Part shown: positions 54,000 to 64,000 of the stretch, piece after piece
How positions within the stretch are numbered: the first letter of the stretch is position 1
How the letters are laid out: every line of letters begins with the position of its first letter
Assembly (NCBI GenBank): GCA_947652115.1
Contig: OX393567.1
Span: forward strand, 16,300,786 to 16,364,785
Origin: Blastomussa wellsi
Taxonomy: Eukaryota; Cnidaria; Anthozoa; Scleractinia; Plerogyridae
Direction: 5' to 3'
DNA length: 64,000 nucleotides
Translations under genes and position numbers: made by a program
Notes under the pieces: model-generated
Seen by the model: the letters and a program-made list of their open reading frames with translations, nothing else
Database searches by the model: none
Told to the model about the DNA's origin: nothing

Positions 54000-54775
54000 C
54001 TGAAAAAACAAGGAAACGAACGAGGAAAGCGACAGGGAACTTACGAGGAACATACGGTGTAGTGGGGAAGGTAACATGTGGAACAGGAAGCGCACGGTGT
54101 AACGAAAAAACAAACAGCAAGGGGAACCGAGAGAGAACTCACGGTGTAATGCACAAGGAAACACATGGAGGGACAGACAGGGAACTTACGGTGTAGCGCA
54201 CAAGGAAACACATGGGGGAACATACAGGGAACTCACGGTGTAGCGCACAAGAAAACACATGGGGGAACAGACAGGGAACTCACGGTGTAGCGCACAAGAA
54301 AACACATGGGGGAACAGACAGGGAACTCACGGTGTAGCGCACAAAGAAACACATGGGGGAACAGACAGGGAACTCACGGTGTAGCGCACAAGAAAACACA
54401 TGGGGGAACAGACAGGGAACTCACGGTGTAGCGCACAAGGAAACACATGGGGGAACAGACAGGGAACTCACGGTGTAGCGCACAAGGAAACACATGGGGG
54501 AACAGACAGGGAACTCACGGTGTAGCGCACAAGGAAACACATGGAGGAACAGACAGGGAACTCACGGTGTAGCGCACAAGGAAACACATGGAGGAACAAA
54601 CAGGGAACTCACGGTGAAGCGCACAAGGAAACACATGGGGGAACAGACAGGGAACTCACGGTGTAGCGCACAAGGAAACACATGGAGGAACAGACAGGGA
54701 ACTCACGGTGTAGAACAAAAGGAAACACATGGGGGAACAGACAGGGAACTCACGGAGAAGAGCACAAGGAAACAC
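54000..54775. repeat. 47-bp minisatellite, about 14 tandem units
   Basis: The unit CACAAGGAAACACATGGGGG, then AACAGACAGGGAACTCACGG and TGTAGCG, repeats every 47 bp with few changes from about 54126 to 54775; diverged units extend left to about 54000. Because 47 is not divisible by three, any reading frame crosses all three phases, so the open frames here are artefacts. Confidence 0.92.
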
Positions 54776-55880
54776 CCTCTTGGAAAAAATAATAAACATT
54801 CTTAGCCTCAAGAACTCGACTGAAAACCCCAATTGAACAGGACTACGAAGATGCACTTCTGATCGCCATCCAAGATCATCACAAAACATTTTAACAATAT
54901 CACTGTATAGTTCAACAAACAGGTGACGAGAATAAATATACTGATCAACACGGGGCGCAAGATTGTTGTTTTAAGAAAAGCCATACTGAAGTGATAGAAA
55001 AATACAGACTCAGTCCAGTGTAAAAATACGCTTTTCTTTTCTTTTAAGTTTCGTTCACAACTGCATTCAGTATTAACATATTTTAAATTTATCTTCTAAT
55101 GTGTACAATCTATAACCATTTCCAAGATCTGTCGTGAAGTCTTACAAGCCAGATGAGCGAGAAGTAACCCTAAAACGTTAAGCCCTGAAGTTTTTCAGGC
55201 TTCTTTATTCGAAAGGATTTTTTTTCAACCAACCAACAAGTCAACACCAATCATGGCTTGTTTTCCCGCGCTTAGTACGGGCTGCATGATTTTGCTTTGA
55301 GCTCCTATTAGTTCATTTGATATTTGCGTTTGTTATGATCGGCCAGATGTGATTACTTGTAGTTTAGTTCAGAGAATCGCCGTTTGATTCACGCCGTAAT
55401 GAACACCTTCAAATGCCGGCCATTGGAAATCTGTCTCAATCTCGTCCAGTCTAACAGTCTAGCATCGTACTATGTCGTCGAGCCTTGAAGCCTGTAGTAA
55501 GGTCAATATCCGGCTCCTTGCTGTATCATTTTGTACAGTTTGTAGCGTCATCAACTGGACTCACGAAGCAGTGCAAGCTTTTCTTGGACTTCAGCCATTT
55601 ATGCCTATTTTTTCTTAAAATCCTTCAGTCTGCTGGCACAAGCTCTCGTAAATGGTCTCGCCTGTACGTTCCAATGAGTAACATTATAAAACAATTTAAA
55701 TATTTCCCACGAGCAGAGACTGCTATTTCCCTGCAAAACGTAAAAAAGGCAGAAAAAAGATTAAAAAGAATCATAATAAATAAAGAAAGATGGGAAATTC
55801 CGTTTTTGAAAAATACCATCTTGCATTATTCAGTACGCGTATGAAGCTATGGACACTGCCCATCGCAACAGTATGCAAGA
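54776..55880. other. no gene recognised; dispersed repeat at about 55240-55355
   Basis: The repeat matches 8335-8465 (GGCTGCATGATTTTGCTTTG). Confidence 0.4.
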
Positions 55881-56321
55881 GTCTCTTCGTAGCTCAGTTG
55901 GCTAGTGGGGCATTTAAGAAAAACACAGCGGCAACGGCAACGGGAACATCGCTAAACAAAAGGTTTAATGAGCAGAACAATGGCTTTGCATGTGCGTTAT
56001 CGTTCTTAGTATATTTCTTTGCCGTTCTTCACAAAACAACAACGTGAAATGACCAAACTCTGCGTTGTCCTCACAACGTGAACTTCGAAGGCTAATTGTT
56101 TAAACTTCTATTTCGAATCTATCGCTGTGTTCCAGATTGAGTTTTGAGATAGTTTTCACAGTAAGAAACAGAATAAATGACTTCGGAGTACCGAGAGATT
56201 CGTAGGTAAAATATAAATTCATTTTTTAATCGACGTTTCATTTTTTTCTCGGCGGCGTCGCCGTCATGGTTTCTTAAACACGCTTGTATCTTGGAAGACG
56301 GGTTCGAATCCTGTCAGAGAC
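55881..56321 (+). repeat. tRNA-like sequence split by a palindromic insertion
   Basis: The left part (55881-55912: GTCTCTTCGTAGCTCAGTTG and onward) reads as acceptor and D arm. The right part (56279-56321: ACGGGTTCGAATCCTGT plus CAGAGAC) reads as T arm and 3' acceptor. The joined length would be about that of a tRNA, and six of seven acceptor pairs form. Spacing before the D arm is off by two, so it is a tRNA-derived or SINE-like sequence, not a good tRNA gene. The insert 55913-56278 has TTTAAGAAA/TTTCTTAAA ends and GC-rich subterminal repeats. Confidence 0.55.
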
Positions 56322-56841
56322 TCCGAGTTTCTCTTTGTCACATGCTCGTGACTAAACGTCTACTCTTAACATCTGAAAAAACTCTTTAGTTAATGTAAAA
56401 AAAAATAACTTAAAAAACACCAAGTTACCTTTTTGACATCGCTTAGCATATTTGAACGAAATTAACCAAGCCAGAAAAGTCAAGTTTGTAATTAAACGAG
56501 AAGTTCCGGCAAAAAAGGGGCATCCTCACGCCCAGTTGTCAGTCAACCATCAAAGCGTAAACAGTTGACACATACCTGCTGAGAAAATGCGCTTCATTTT
56601 TTTCTGAGAATGTTCTTTTGAACACTAGCGAAGCCATGTCTTATTTTTGTCCAGGTTATCTTTTAATTTCATGAGATTTTAAAGCGTGATTACTGTGCAA
56701 GACGCTTGACTCTATAACATACGATGAACGCAAGAATACAAATTTGCATTTCTCTCCCGAAAAGGTGCGAGATGTGGGAGGGCCTATCCATTTTATAATG
56801 GAACTTCTTGTTTAGCGTACAAAAACTTTCTACGCTCTCAC
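56322..56841. other. probable 3' intron/last exon zone of the ASPSCR1 homologue
   Basis: The donor at 56841/56840 requires one more exon. A candidate acceptor (CTTGCACAG, about 56697-56705) would add only a few codons; I could not confirm it. Confidence 0.3.
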
Positions 56842-59800
56842 CTGTTCCCTTAAACCACTTGGGTACAGCGCCTTTACTGGCCCCTCCAGTGCGAGGTCTG
56901 TTATTGGACGCGGGATTCAGTCCTTCACGTGATCTTTCAGGTGCACCAGCCCCACCTAAAGACGTCCCTGGCTCTTGATTATCATCCACGGTAGATGAAC
57001 TGATAAGAGAGTCTCCGATATCTGGTCTAGAGCTGGAACGAACTGACAACACCCTGGAAACGAAAAGCAAATTAAAGTTCATTCAGCAACGAGACAACAC
57101 GATGTTCTCTTAAAAATACTATTTCTCGCCTTACCCAGTATCGATAACAGCTTTCTCGGCCTCTAGAATTGTTGACAGCTTGTCTAGTAATCGCGCTGCG
57201 AGGAAGTGTTCTGAAAAGAGAAACGGTAGGATTATTGAATAATTTTGACATATTTCTGCTTATTTTACTGCTTGACCGTGGAGAAGTCAAATAAGCAATG
57301 TCGGTTATTTGAATGGCTTTGACAAAAGATGCCAAAAATCAATCAATGTTTAATCAATCAATCAATCAATCCATCAATCGGATTAATCAAGGAAAGCAAA
57401 CACCAGTTCACGACCTTTGGTTGCCGGCCTCAGAAAAAAAAAACGGTGAGATTTTTTGTTTCTGATCAGCTTGTTTCACTTTTGGTGATAACTTAACATT
57501 GCTTAGCTAGATAATTTCTTACCTCGATGTTCCTGCGATCCAAAGTGTACAACTGAAGCTGGGTATAATTTGTGCTGAAAAAAGTTGTGATGTTAGCGGA
57601 TTTTGCTAAGGAAAAAGTAATTTTCATATAATGTTTGTAGCCCTTTCAACCTTCAAGATTTTAAAATGTCGTCATCAGTTTGCGCCATGTTGCTTAGCAA
57701 CAGCTTTGCCAAAAAGCGCAAACTCGCAGGCTCAGTTAGTTCTTGTGGTTGGTCTACCGGTTACAGCACACACTTGTCTTACAACAGCATATGTTGACAA
57801 TCTTTAATTCCAAATACTCACCTCAAACAAAGTTGAGTTTGATTTGTCAAGAATTCTCCTTGGTGGTGTAGTGTCTGTAGAAATAACGAGATGGAAAACA
57901 ATGCCAATCTACAAACAGATAAAGAAATTACCAACGAGACAAATGTGGTTTAGATAAAATCAGATGACTGAAGAAACTCACATAAATAGAACTTCACATT
58001 TTGGTCTTCTAAGTGCAATCTGACGAACTCTGTCAAGGCTGAAACTTGAACGACAAAAGATGGACAAATTAAACAAGTTTCAATGCAAACTTTTCATACG
58101 CTGAAATATATAAACGTGGTAGGTCCGGATGGTTTTTTATAAATACAAATCTCAATAGTTAAATGTTACCAACTGTCTGAAACTCATATTATGACTACCT
58201 TTCTCCATTGGTCTGAAAAACGCTTGTAAAACTAGTCTGTCCGGAAACTTCACTCGCACAACCACCTGCAAAGATGCGTCATGTAACAGAGACTGTCAAA
58301 TACGCCTAGTCATTCTCATTTGTGGAGACAAATATATTTATACCAGCCAAGGAGGCAGGTGAACCCGTTCTAAGAGGAGTTGTCCACATTTTGGCCGCAC
58401 AAAACTTGGACACCCTCTCCTCTTCTTTCAATTCATTTTTTTTGCCCTCCCTCAATTTCGTACGACCAAAATGCGGGAGCTCTTGTCACGTGGGCTACTT
58501 TGAGCCACGGAATTGGGTATGGTTTTTGAGTTTCTTTGTCCGAGAAACAGTAACCTTTTTGCCTCATTTGACATTGTGATCACAGTGAGAGTCTTAGCTA
58601 CAGTAACCCGTCAGCAATCAAACTCTGGCCAGTTTTCGTTCCAGCACTTACTTTGTCATGTTTGTACATTTCTGCCTCTTCTCGCACTTCTCGCATGGCT
58701 CTTGTCATTAAAGGGGCGTTGTTTGCTTGATTTCTGTTGTTTACAAGAATGTAGTATTGGTTAATCGTCATCGGTTCTGTATTAACCAAGGCTGGCTAAA
58801 TTGAACAGTGATCAGCCAATTTGATTGCGACTAAAAACATTTGCATAGCCCAAGATTGGACTACAGTATGTTACCCTACTTCCGGACACTTTTTGCATAA
58901 ACCGTAATATCTTACCTCAAAACAACGCAAATAAGCTGAAATTCAGCCACAAGTTAGCCTCCAGGTCTAGTAAGTAGGTTGTTAAGGTTAATCGCCTGAA
59001 ACTCTTTGGATCCTTCGCAATTTTGGAAAGAGTTCGTTGAATTGGATGCCCTATTTCCGGACAGGTTGCCCTATTTCCGGACGATCGTTACGAGATAAAT
59101 ACTCCGCTTTTCTTGGGAACATTCTTCTCCCTTGTGGCAAAATATATCTTATAAAAGTTGAATAAAGAAACATTCATTTAAAAGATTACTTTTTGTCCGA
59201 AACTGAAAGCTTTTTCTTTCGATTATTTAGCGAAGGAGTCATCAATGTTTTGAAACCGGCCAACAAGCCGACATATTTGATTTGTATCATGGTAAGACGA
59301 GGAAGACTGGCGACTGATTTATTAGCTACTGGACTGAACTTGGAACAACACTCAAGTATTTCTTTCTTCTTTTCCTCACGTATTTCTTTCCCAAAACAGA
59401 AAATTCTTATATGCTGACAAACCTAGTCCTTTAAGCTTTATTTAAGTCCAAAAAAAGTTAAATCTGTATCGTATTTTGCGAGAACAGACCGCTTAACTGT
59501 AAATAGGTAATTCGACGCGCGCTAAAAATCGCATTTATTTATTACAATTTAATGGCTAAAAAAAAAAAAAGAATATATATACAATGAGCCATAAGGATGG
59601 TCTACAAAAGAGACTGGGTCCCCATGCTAGGCAGACCACCTCATCGAACATTACATTATAAACTAACCTAAAAGATAAAAATTCCCTAACCCACCTTTTA
59701 AAACTCGAAAAAAAGACTACATTAAACTAACCTAGAAGATAAAAATTCCCTAACCCCCCTTTTAAAACTTGAAACACTTGGTGCACTGCGGGTTAAAAAT

Positions 59801-62800
59801 GGCAGAGAGTTCCACATATCCACGATACGATTAAAAAAGCTAAATTTAAAAACGTCTATTCGTGCAAACTGTTTCTTTAAAGTTAAATTGTCTATGCCCC
59901 TCAGGGGATATCGATCATAATAAGAATAAAAATCTATGAAAGCGGAGATGTCTATATTAATAAGACCATTAAGAACTTTGTAGAAAAACAAGACATCGAA
60001 AAAGAAGCGCCTATCCTCAAGAGAAAGTAAGTTCAGTTTATCCTTGCGAGTTGCATAGTCATCGTCAGATTTGAGTATAAACTTGGTTGCTGGTGGATGG
60101 TACCAGTTTTCAGGTTTTTGACTGTCTAAACTTTGGAAGAAAAGAGCAAAATATCAGTCCAAGGCCATAACAAAATGCTCGTATGATTCAATTCCATATT
60201 TTGTTCTTGACCAAAAATAACAAAAATTTCGTCATCAGTTGTCACCATGGTAACGGTACTTGATGATTATTCGGACCTACTTTTCAGCTTCTGGTGCATA
60301 AAACTTGAAAACCAACCTGGTGACCCCCAATTTTTTTCATGTTATAACTTTTGGCATTTGAAAAGGAAACTGTATAATAATTTTAACAAAATTCTACGAA
60401 GCGGATTTTTTTATAAACGTGAAAAAAGGCAATTTGTGATTAGAGAAAAATTCCTTTCGTATAATTTTTTAAAATTACGTCTGACGTTTCCTCTCAGTAA
60501 GGGGAAGACATTGAAACAATAAAAAATAGGGTCACCGGGCTTGTTTTCTCGGAAAAGCCTTCGCGAGTTCAACAATATCCACGCGCGTCGTCACGCACTT
60601 CAAAATCTTGACTTTATAGGACTGGCATTTACTCATGCTCAGTTTTGACTACCGCTGACCTATTCGCGTTCATACGCGCGCGACCACGCACTTACCGTCG
60701 TTTTGTTTTCCTTGGTCTTTGACACTACTTTGAGGATCATCTTCGAGAATGTCGACTTCGCTGCCGTGAAATTAGTTAGTAGCTGTGTCGTGAACTGTTT
60801 TATTGAACGTTTGGCCTCCCGTTCAACGATTTGCTTTCAAACTTTCGTTTGATTTGCCATATTTTTTTGAACACGAAGCTGTCAGAAACGATAAGTAAAA
60901 TCAACTCGACACGTGGTTGGATGTCGATCTTCATTGCGGAAGCACTTCACGGAATATTTGTTATCATTCTTAGCGTTTTATCATTCTTAACGTTAGTTTT
61001 TTTCGAAGTGCTTGTTTTTTCTTGTCTTGCCCTTGTGAGATTTGTTAGTTTTGAAACTCGCCTTTTGGCAGTAAAACAACCTTAGTGACGAGGCCGGGAC
61101 TGAACTTCATTATTTTCTTTTTCTTCGTCACTTTCTAAGCGGTGGACGAGGAGTAGTAGGTGTAAAAACCTACTAGTCCGGCAAAGTACACAAAACGAGA
61201 GAATCGGGAGTAGGAATTAACCGCTTCAGTTTTAAGATCTTTGCGATCGCAGCACAAACGGGAATTTTAACTTTGTAACTCGGGCATTGAGTTCCGAAAA
61301 AAAATTTTCTGACACATATCGAATTGTCCAAGAACCGGCGCTCAAAGAACAACTTTCTTGTTGATCCAATCTCTGATAAACAGGACAAAAGCAACCTTGC
61401 ATGTAGTAACCCACGCGCCGCCATATTTGTTTTGAAATTTTCAGCTTTAAATCTCGCGGACTATCTCGCGCGTGAGGCGCGCGCTCGTCACCAGACTTCC
61501 CACGTACGAAAAACTGGTACGATCCACCTTAAGAAGAAACAAAATTTACCTACCTCGACTGAAAATGAATGCTCTCGCCTAAACGGAGCGTGGCTTGGCC
61601 ACGAAGGTATCAAACGAAAGTTGACTAGTCGATAAGTCTTTGGAACATATGGATCGGATTTGTTTTATTGTTTCAACGAAATGTCCGGAAATAGGGGTGT
61701 CCTGACATTTAGGTTTTAAAGTGCCTATGAAATGAATAGAATTTAAGCTTTCTTGGTAGTTTGTTGTGTCTACTTTTCGAAAAGACCAAAAACAAATGAT
61801 GTTAAAGAGAAAATCTGACTTTTTGCGCCTTAAGTCCAAATTGGCAACCAAGTGGTTCTTATTTGCAAGCGTCCAAAACATCTTTTTGACGTTACTGTGA
61901 CTTAGGAACGATTACTAAGTGCTAGTCTAGTACTGCGGGCGTCATGGCCGAAAAGGAAATTTCACCCCGATGCATGTGGACACACATGCTGGCAATGAAC
62001 TGGAATCATCCTATCTCAAATATCCACAGATCCAATTAATTAACCATATCTAAGCAAATGCTTCTACAATAACATAATTTGTCCAAGTCCATCCTGAAAT
62101 TGGAACGACGTTTGAGCGGCGGATTTTTCTCTTCTTGACATTACTTGCTTTTGGCCTTTTCAAAAAAAAAAAAACATAAACTACCATTTAACGCTCAAAC
62201 TATCTTCTCTTTATAGACACTTTCAGCAAATCTGCTATAAGAACTTTCACTTCTCCAGTCCTACCCAAGCTTACGGTTCCCTTTCCTGCTGTTGGCAATA
62301 GAATTGTATCGATCAGCATTAATTCTTAAACGTTTTTCCCCTTTTTTTTTTAGCATTTCAATACAGAATGTAGGCAGGTCATCTGTAGCACCCAAGAGTA
62401 CCTTTCATTCTTCAAGTCTCGCAACATAACACGAATGTCATCCACTGTCACCTCAAAGAATGAATCTGGAATTTCACCTAATGAATATAACCAAAACATG
62501 CGGCACAATTTGCAATTAAAAAGTCCTTGGGCATGCTTTGTTCTGTTATAAAGGACGCAAGGTTGTGACGAGAGCACAAAAGAAGAGTCTCCTTACTTCC
62601 TGAGTGCTCTCGTCACTTCCTTGCGTCTTTTACAACAGAGCAAAGCACGCTAAAGGCTTTGTCGTTTGTTCTGGTTTGACTTTCATTTGTAGAGAAATTT
62701 TATTCTTAGGTTGCACGCACCAATGAAGGTCTTATTCAATATGTGGTAAAGCCGTACTATTTTTTAATGAAATTTTCTTTTTGGTTTATGACGAAAGCGG

Positions 62801-63712
62801 TATTTGTAATGATCACTAAGCAGCATGCGCACAAAATGGCAGATGATGGCGAGAGCACTCGTCAGCTCCCATGTTTTGTACTATCATAAAGCACGCTGTT
62901 TAAACCAATGAGAACTCTTGTTAGATTGGCACTATAATAAACACAAATGAATGGCAGGTTTAACATGATGTTTAGTGGATCTCGGAGAGTAGAATGTGTC
63001 TGAAGGGGATTCTCTGAGCGTCACCCAGATGTAAAGCTTCAGAGGAGGACATGAATCAACAACGGTTTGTGGAGGACATAGGACAACAGGGAGAGATGGC
63101 AGTCACGTCCCCAGGGCTATCTCCACTTTCAAAATGATGGAGATAGTCATTTTGAAAGAGATGGCCCTGGAGACAAGGTTGGGAGACACTGCGGAAAAAC
63201 GCATCACGCAAGCGCATGACGTCACAATTTCTCAAGGTGATCATTGTCAGCAAGGCAGGCCATGATACATGAATGGCATAATTTTAGTCCAAACGTGCGA
63301 ACTTACGAGCTTATAGCAAAAATTGGAAGCAAAATTATGAAGGTGGAAATTGAGAGGTAAATAAACAAAAAACAATCTACCTCTAGTATAAATCTTAACC
63401 TTAATTATTCAGGGGTTTCCTTAAAAATTACCAAAATGTTCACATTCTTTCGTTTTTCCACAGTGTTGGTTGCATGCGGGAGGTAGGTGGGTTGCCGCTT
63501 TGTTATTGCAAAAATTACTCCCCAAGATCACCCGAGGGCATTTTGGAAAAGAAAGGTTAACACTGCACTTGCATCCTAATATTATTGTAAATAAAAGACT
63601 TGCTGAGCATCTACCTTCATCAGGTTTAGGTGAAGATGGATCTTGTTCACTGAATACAACAGGATGTCTGTCACATGATTTAGCCAGGAATTCTCTACGT
63701 GAGGAATCAGCT
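56842..63712 (-). CDS. ASPSCR1: ASPSCR1/TUG homologue, nine exons (C-terminal half with UBX domain)
   Basis: Minus-strand exons with consistent phases: 63615-63712, 62402-62477, 58652-58733, 58199-58265, 57982-58038, 57822-57874, 57523-57574, 57135-57210, 56842-57053. Recognisable text: CDRHPVVF, then IPDSFFEVTVDD, then APLMTRAMREVREEAE, then VVVRVKFPDRLVLQAFFRP (start of the UBX domain), LTEFVRLHLEDQNVKFYL, TTPPRRIL, HKLYPASVVHFGS, HFLAARLLDKL, and near the end GAVPKWFKG. In mammals TUG tethers GLUT4 vesicles and binds the p97 ATPase through UBX. The N-terminal ubiquitin-like half lies beyond the right edge and the last short exon is unresolved. The intron 58734-62401 is filled with repeats. 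Confidence 0.9.
58868..61702. repeat. possible transposon with CCCTATTTCCGGACA ends in an ASPSCR1 intron
   Basis: ACCCTACTTCCGGACA at about 58873 and CCCTATTTCCGGACA repeats at 59049 and 59067 face an inverted TGTCCGGAAATAGGG at 61682. The enclosed DNA holds a LINE tail. The boundaries are uncertain. Confidence 0.35.
59570..60137 (-). pseudogene. 5'-truncated LINE fragment (end of reverse transcriptase)
   Basis: From about 60137 leftward the minus strand reads the C-terminal part of a CR1/jockey-like RT (KLNLLSLEDRRFFFDV, then FFYKVLNGLI and FSFFNRIVDMWNSLPF), ending at about 59722. The 3' part holds a tandem duplicate of about 70 bp (59640-59770). 5'-truncated and silent. Confidence 0.7.
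62580..62650. repeat. short inverted pair
   Basis: AAAGGACGCAAGGTTGTGACGAG (about 62551-62573) and CTCGTCACTTCCTTGCGTC (about 62609-62627) are inverted relatives; probably a foldback remnant in an ASPSCR1 intron. Confidence 0.4.
62880..63614. other. ASPSCR1 intron, no exon seen
   Basis: Contains an inverted pair around CAAAATGATGGAGATAGTCATTTTG (about 63127-63154). Otherwise nothing recognised. Confidence 0.4.
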
Positions 63713-64000
63713 CTGAAAGTGGTGATCAAGGGTACAGAAATGTGAAGTCAAAAAAACTCCTCACAATATACTAAAATGTCGAAGATGTCCCCAGAATTGT
63801 GAGAAGTCTAGACTTTCCACAGTGTACATATGACAATGCCATATGTTCTCAAAACTCTTGTTCACCTTAAAAAGCTGTCTGAATCTTCAGCACTGCAAAT
63901 AATTGTTCTCCAGTGAAAGGACATTAATTTTTGTCAGAATAAGTCAGCGCTCTCATCAGAAAAAACGGTAGTGACATTGGACTACAGTACCTCTCGAGAG

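Noticed and set aside
54494..54805. Repetitive 103-codon plus-strand frame
   Set aside because: A by-product of the 47-bp minisatellite, which is read in all three phases.
56279..56321. Functional tRNA gene 3' half
   Set aside because: The 5' half lies 366 bp away, and the spacing between acceptor and D arm is wrong for a tRNA.
60696..60760. Possible 65-nt minus-strand exon (EVDILEDD) with GTAAGT donor inside the large ASPSCR1 intron
   Set aside because: Flanking ASPSCR1 exons already join in phase; including it would shift the frame, and the acceptor is weak.
63470..63745. 91-codon plus-strand frame
   Set aside because: Overlaps the ASPSCR1 exon 63615-63712 on the other strand, which has family-specific text and correct splice phases.

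Overview
The window looks like a piece of an invertebrate animal chromosome, most likely a cnidarian and probably an anthozoan such as a coral. The reasons are small phase-consistent exons of two conserved animal genes, AT-rich introns, many dispersed tRNA-derived SINEs and foldback (MITE-like) repeats, CR1-like LINE tails and tyrosine-recombinase retrotransposons. The species is an inference; no sequence search was possible.

Host genes. The left edge (about 0.4-3.6 kb, minus strand) carries five exons of an HGS/Hrs homologue (VHS part, linker, FYVE zinc finger). The right edge (about 56.8-63.7 kb, minus strand) carries nine exons of an ASPSCR1/TUG homologue (UBX-domain tether). Both genes run leftward in tandem, and the 53 kb between them is mostly mobile DNA.

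Main find. Positions 17,522-34,847 hold a 17.3-kb Polinton/Maverick (adintovirus-like) element. It has 376-377-bp terminal inverted repeats that are nearly identical, and a 5-bp target duplication AACAA. All convincing genes lie on the minus strand: protein-primed DNA polymerase B with N-terminal zinc fingers, a small coiled-coil protein, an rve integrase with chromodomain, a 772-aa duplicated-domain structural protein, a 240-aa basic protein, the major capsid protein, an adenain-like protease, a packaging ATPase, several small basic core-like proteins and a DnaQ/RNase H-fold protein. The protease frame is cut by one in-frame TGA; the other frames look open. First genes of each unit carry an A-tract plus TATA-like box 30-60 bp before the ATG. 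Downstream genes overlap or abut their neighbour (ATGA, TGATG, an 8-nt overlap and a 2-nt gap). At the right end, a different type of promoter has four NF-kB-like sites in 53 bp, followed by CCAAT and TATA boxes. At the left end there are CCAAT, CACGTG and CRE motifs and a splice-donor-like site.

Nesting. The Polinton sits inside a Ngaro-like tyrosine-recombinase retrotransposon (17,371-39,673 including the insert; gag, RT, RNase H and recombinase on the minus strand) with split direct repeats A1-ORFs-B1-A2-B2. The insertion lies between A2 and B2. A second, decayed copy of the same family lies at 40.86-42.48 kb.

The rest is host intergenic or intronic DNA with SINEs, MITE-like palindromes, a pair of nested non-autonomous DNA transposons at 9.08-11.48 kb (the inner with a 6-bp target duplication), a 47-bp minisatellite at 54.0-54.78 kb, a tandem 140-bp duplication at 51.07-51.35 kb, and a tRNA-like sequence split by a palindromic insertion at 55.88-56.32 kb.
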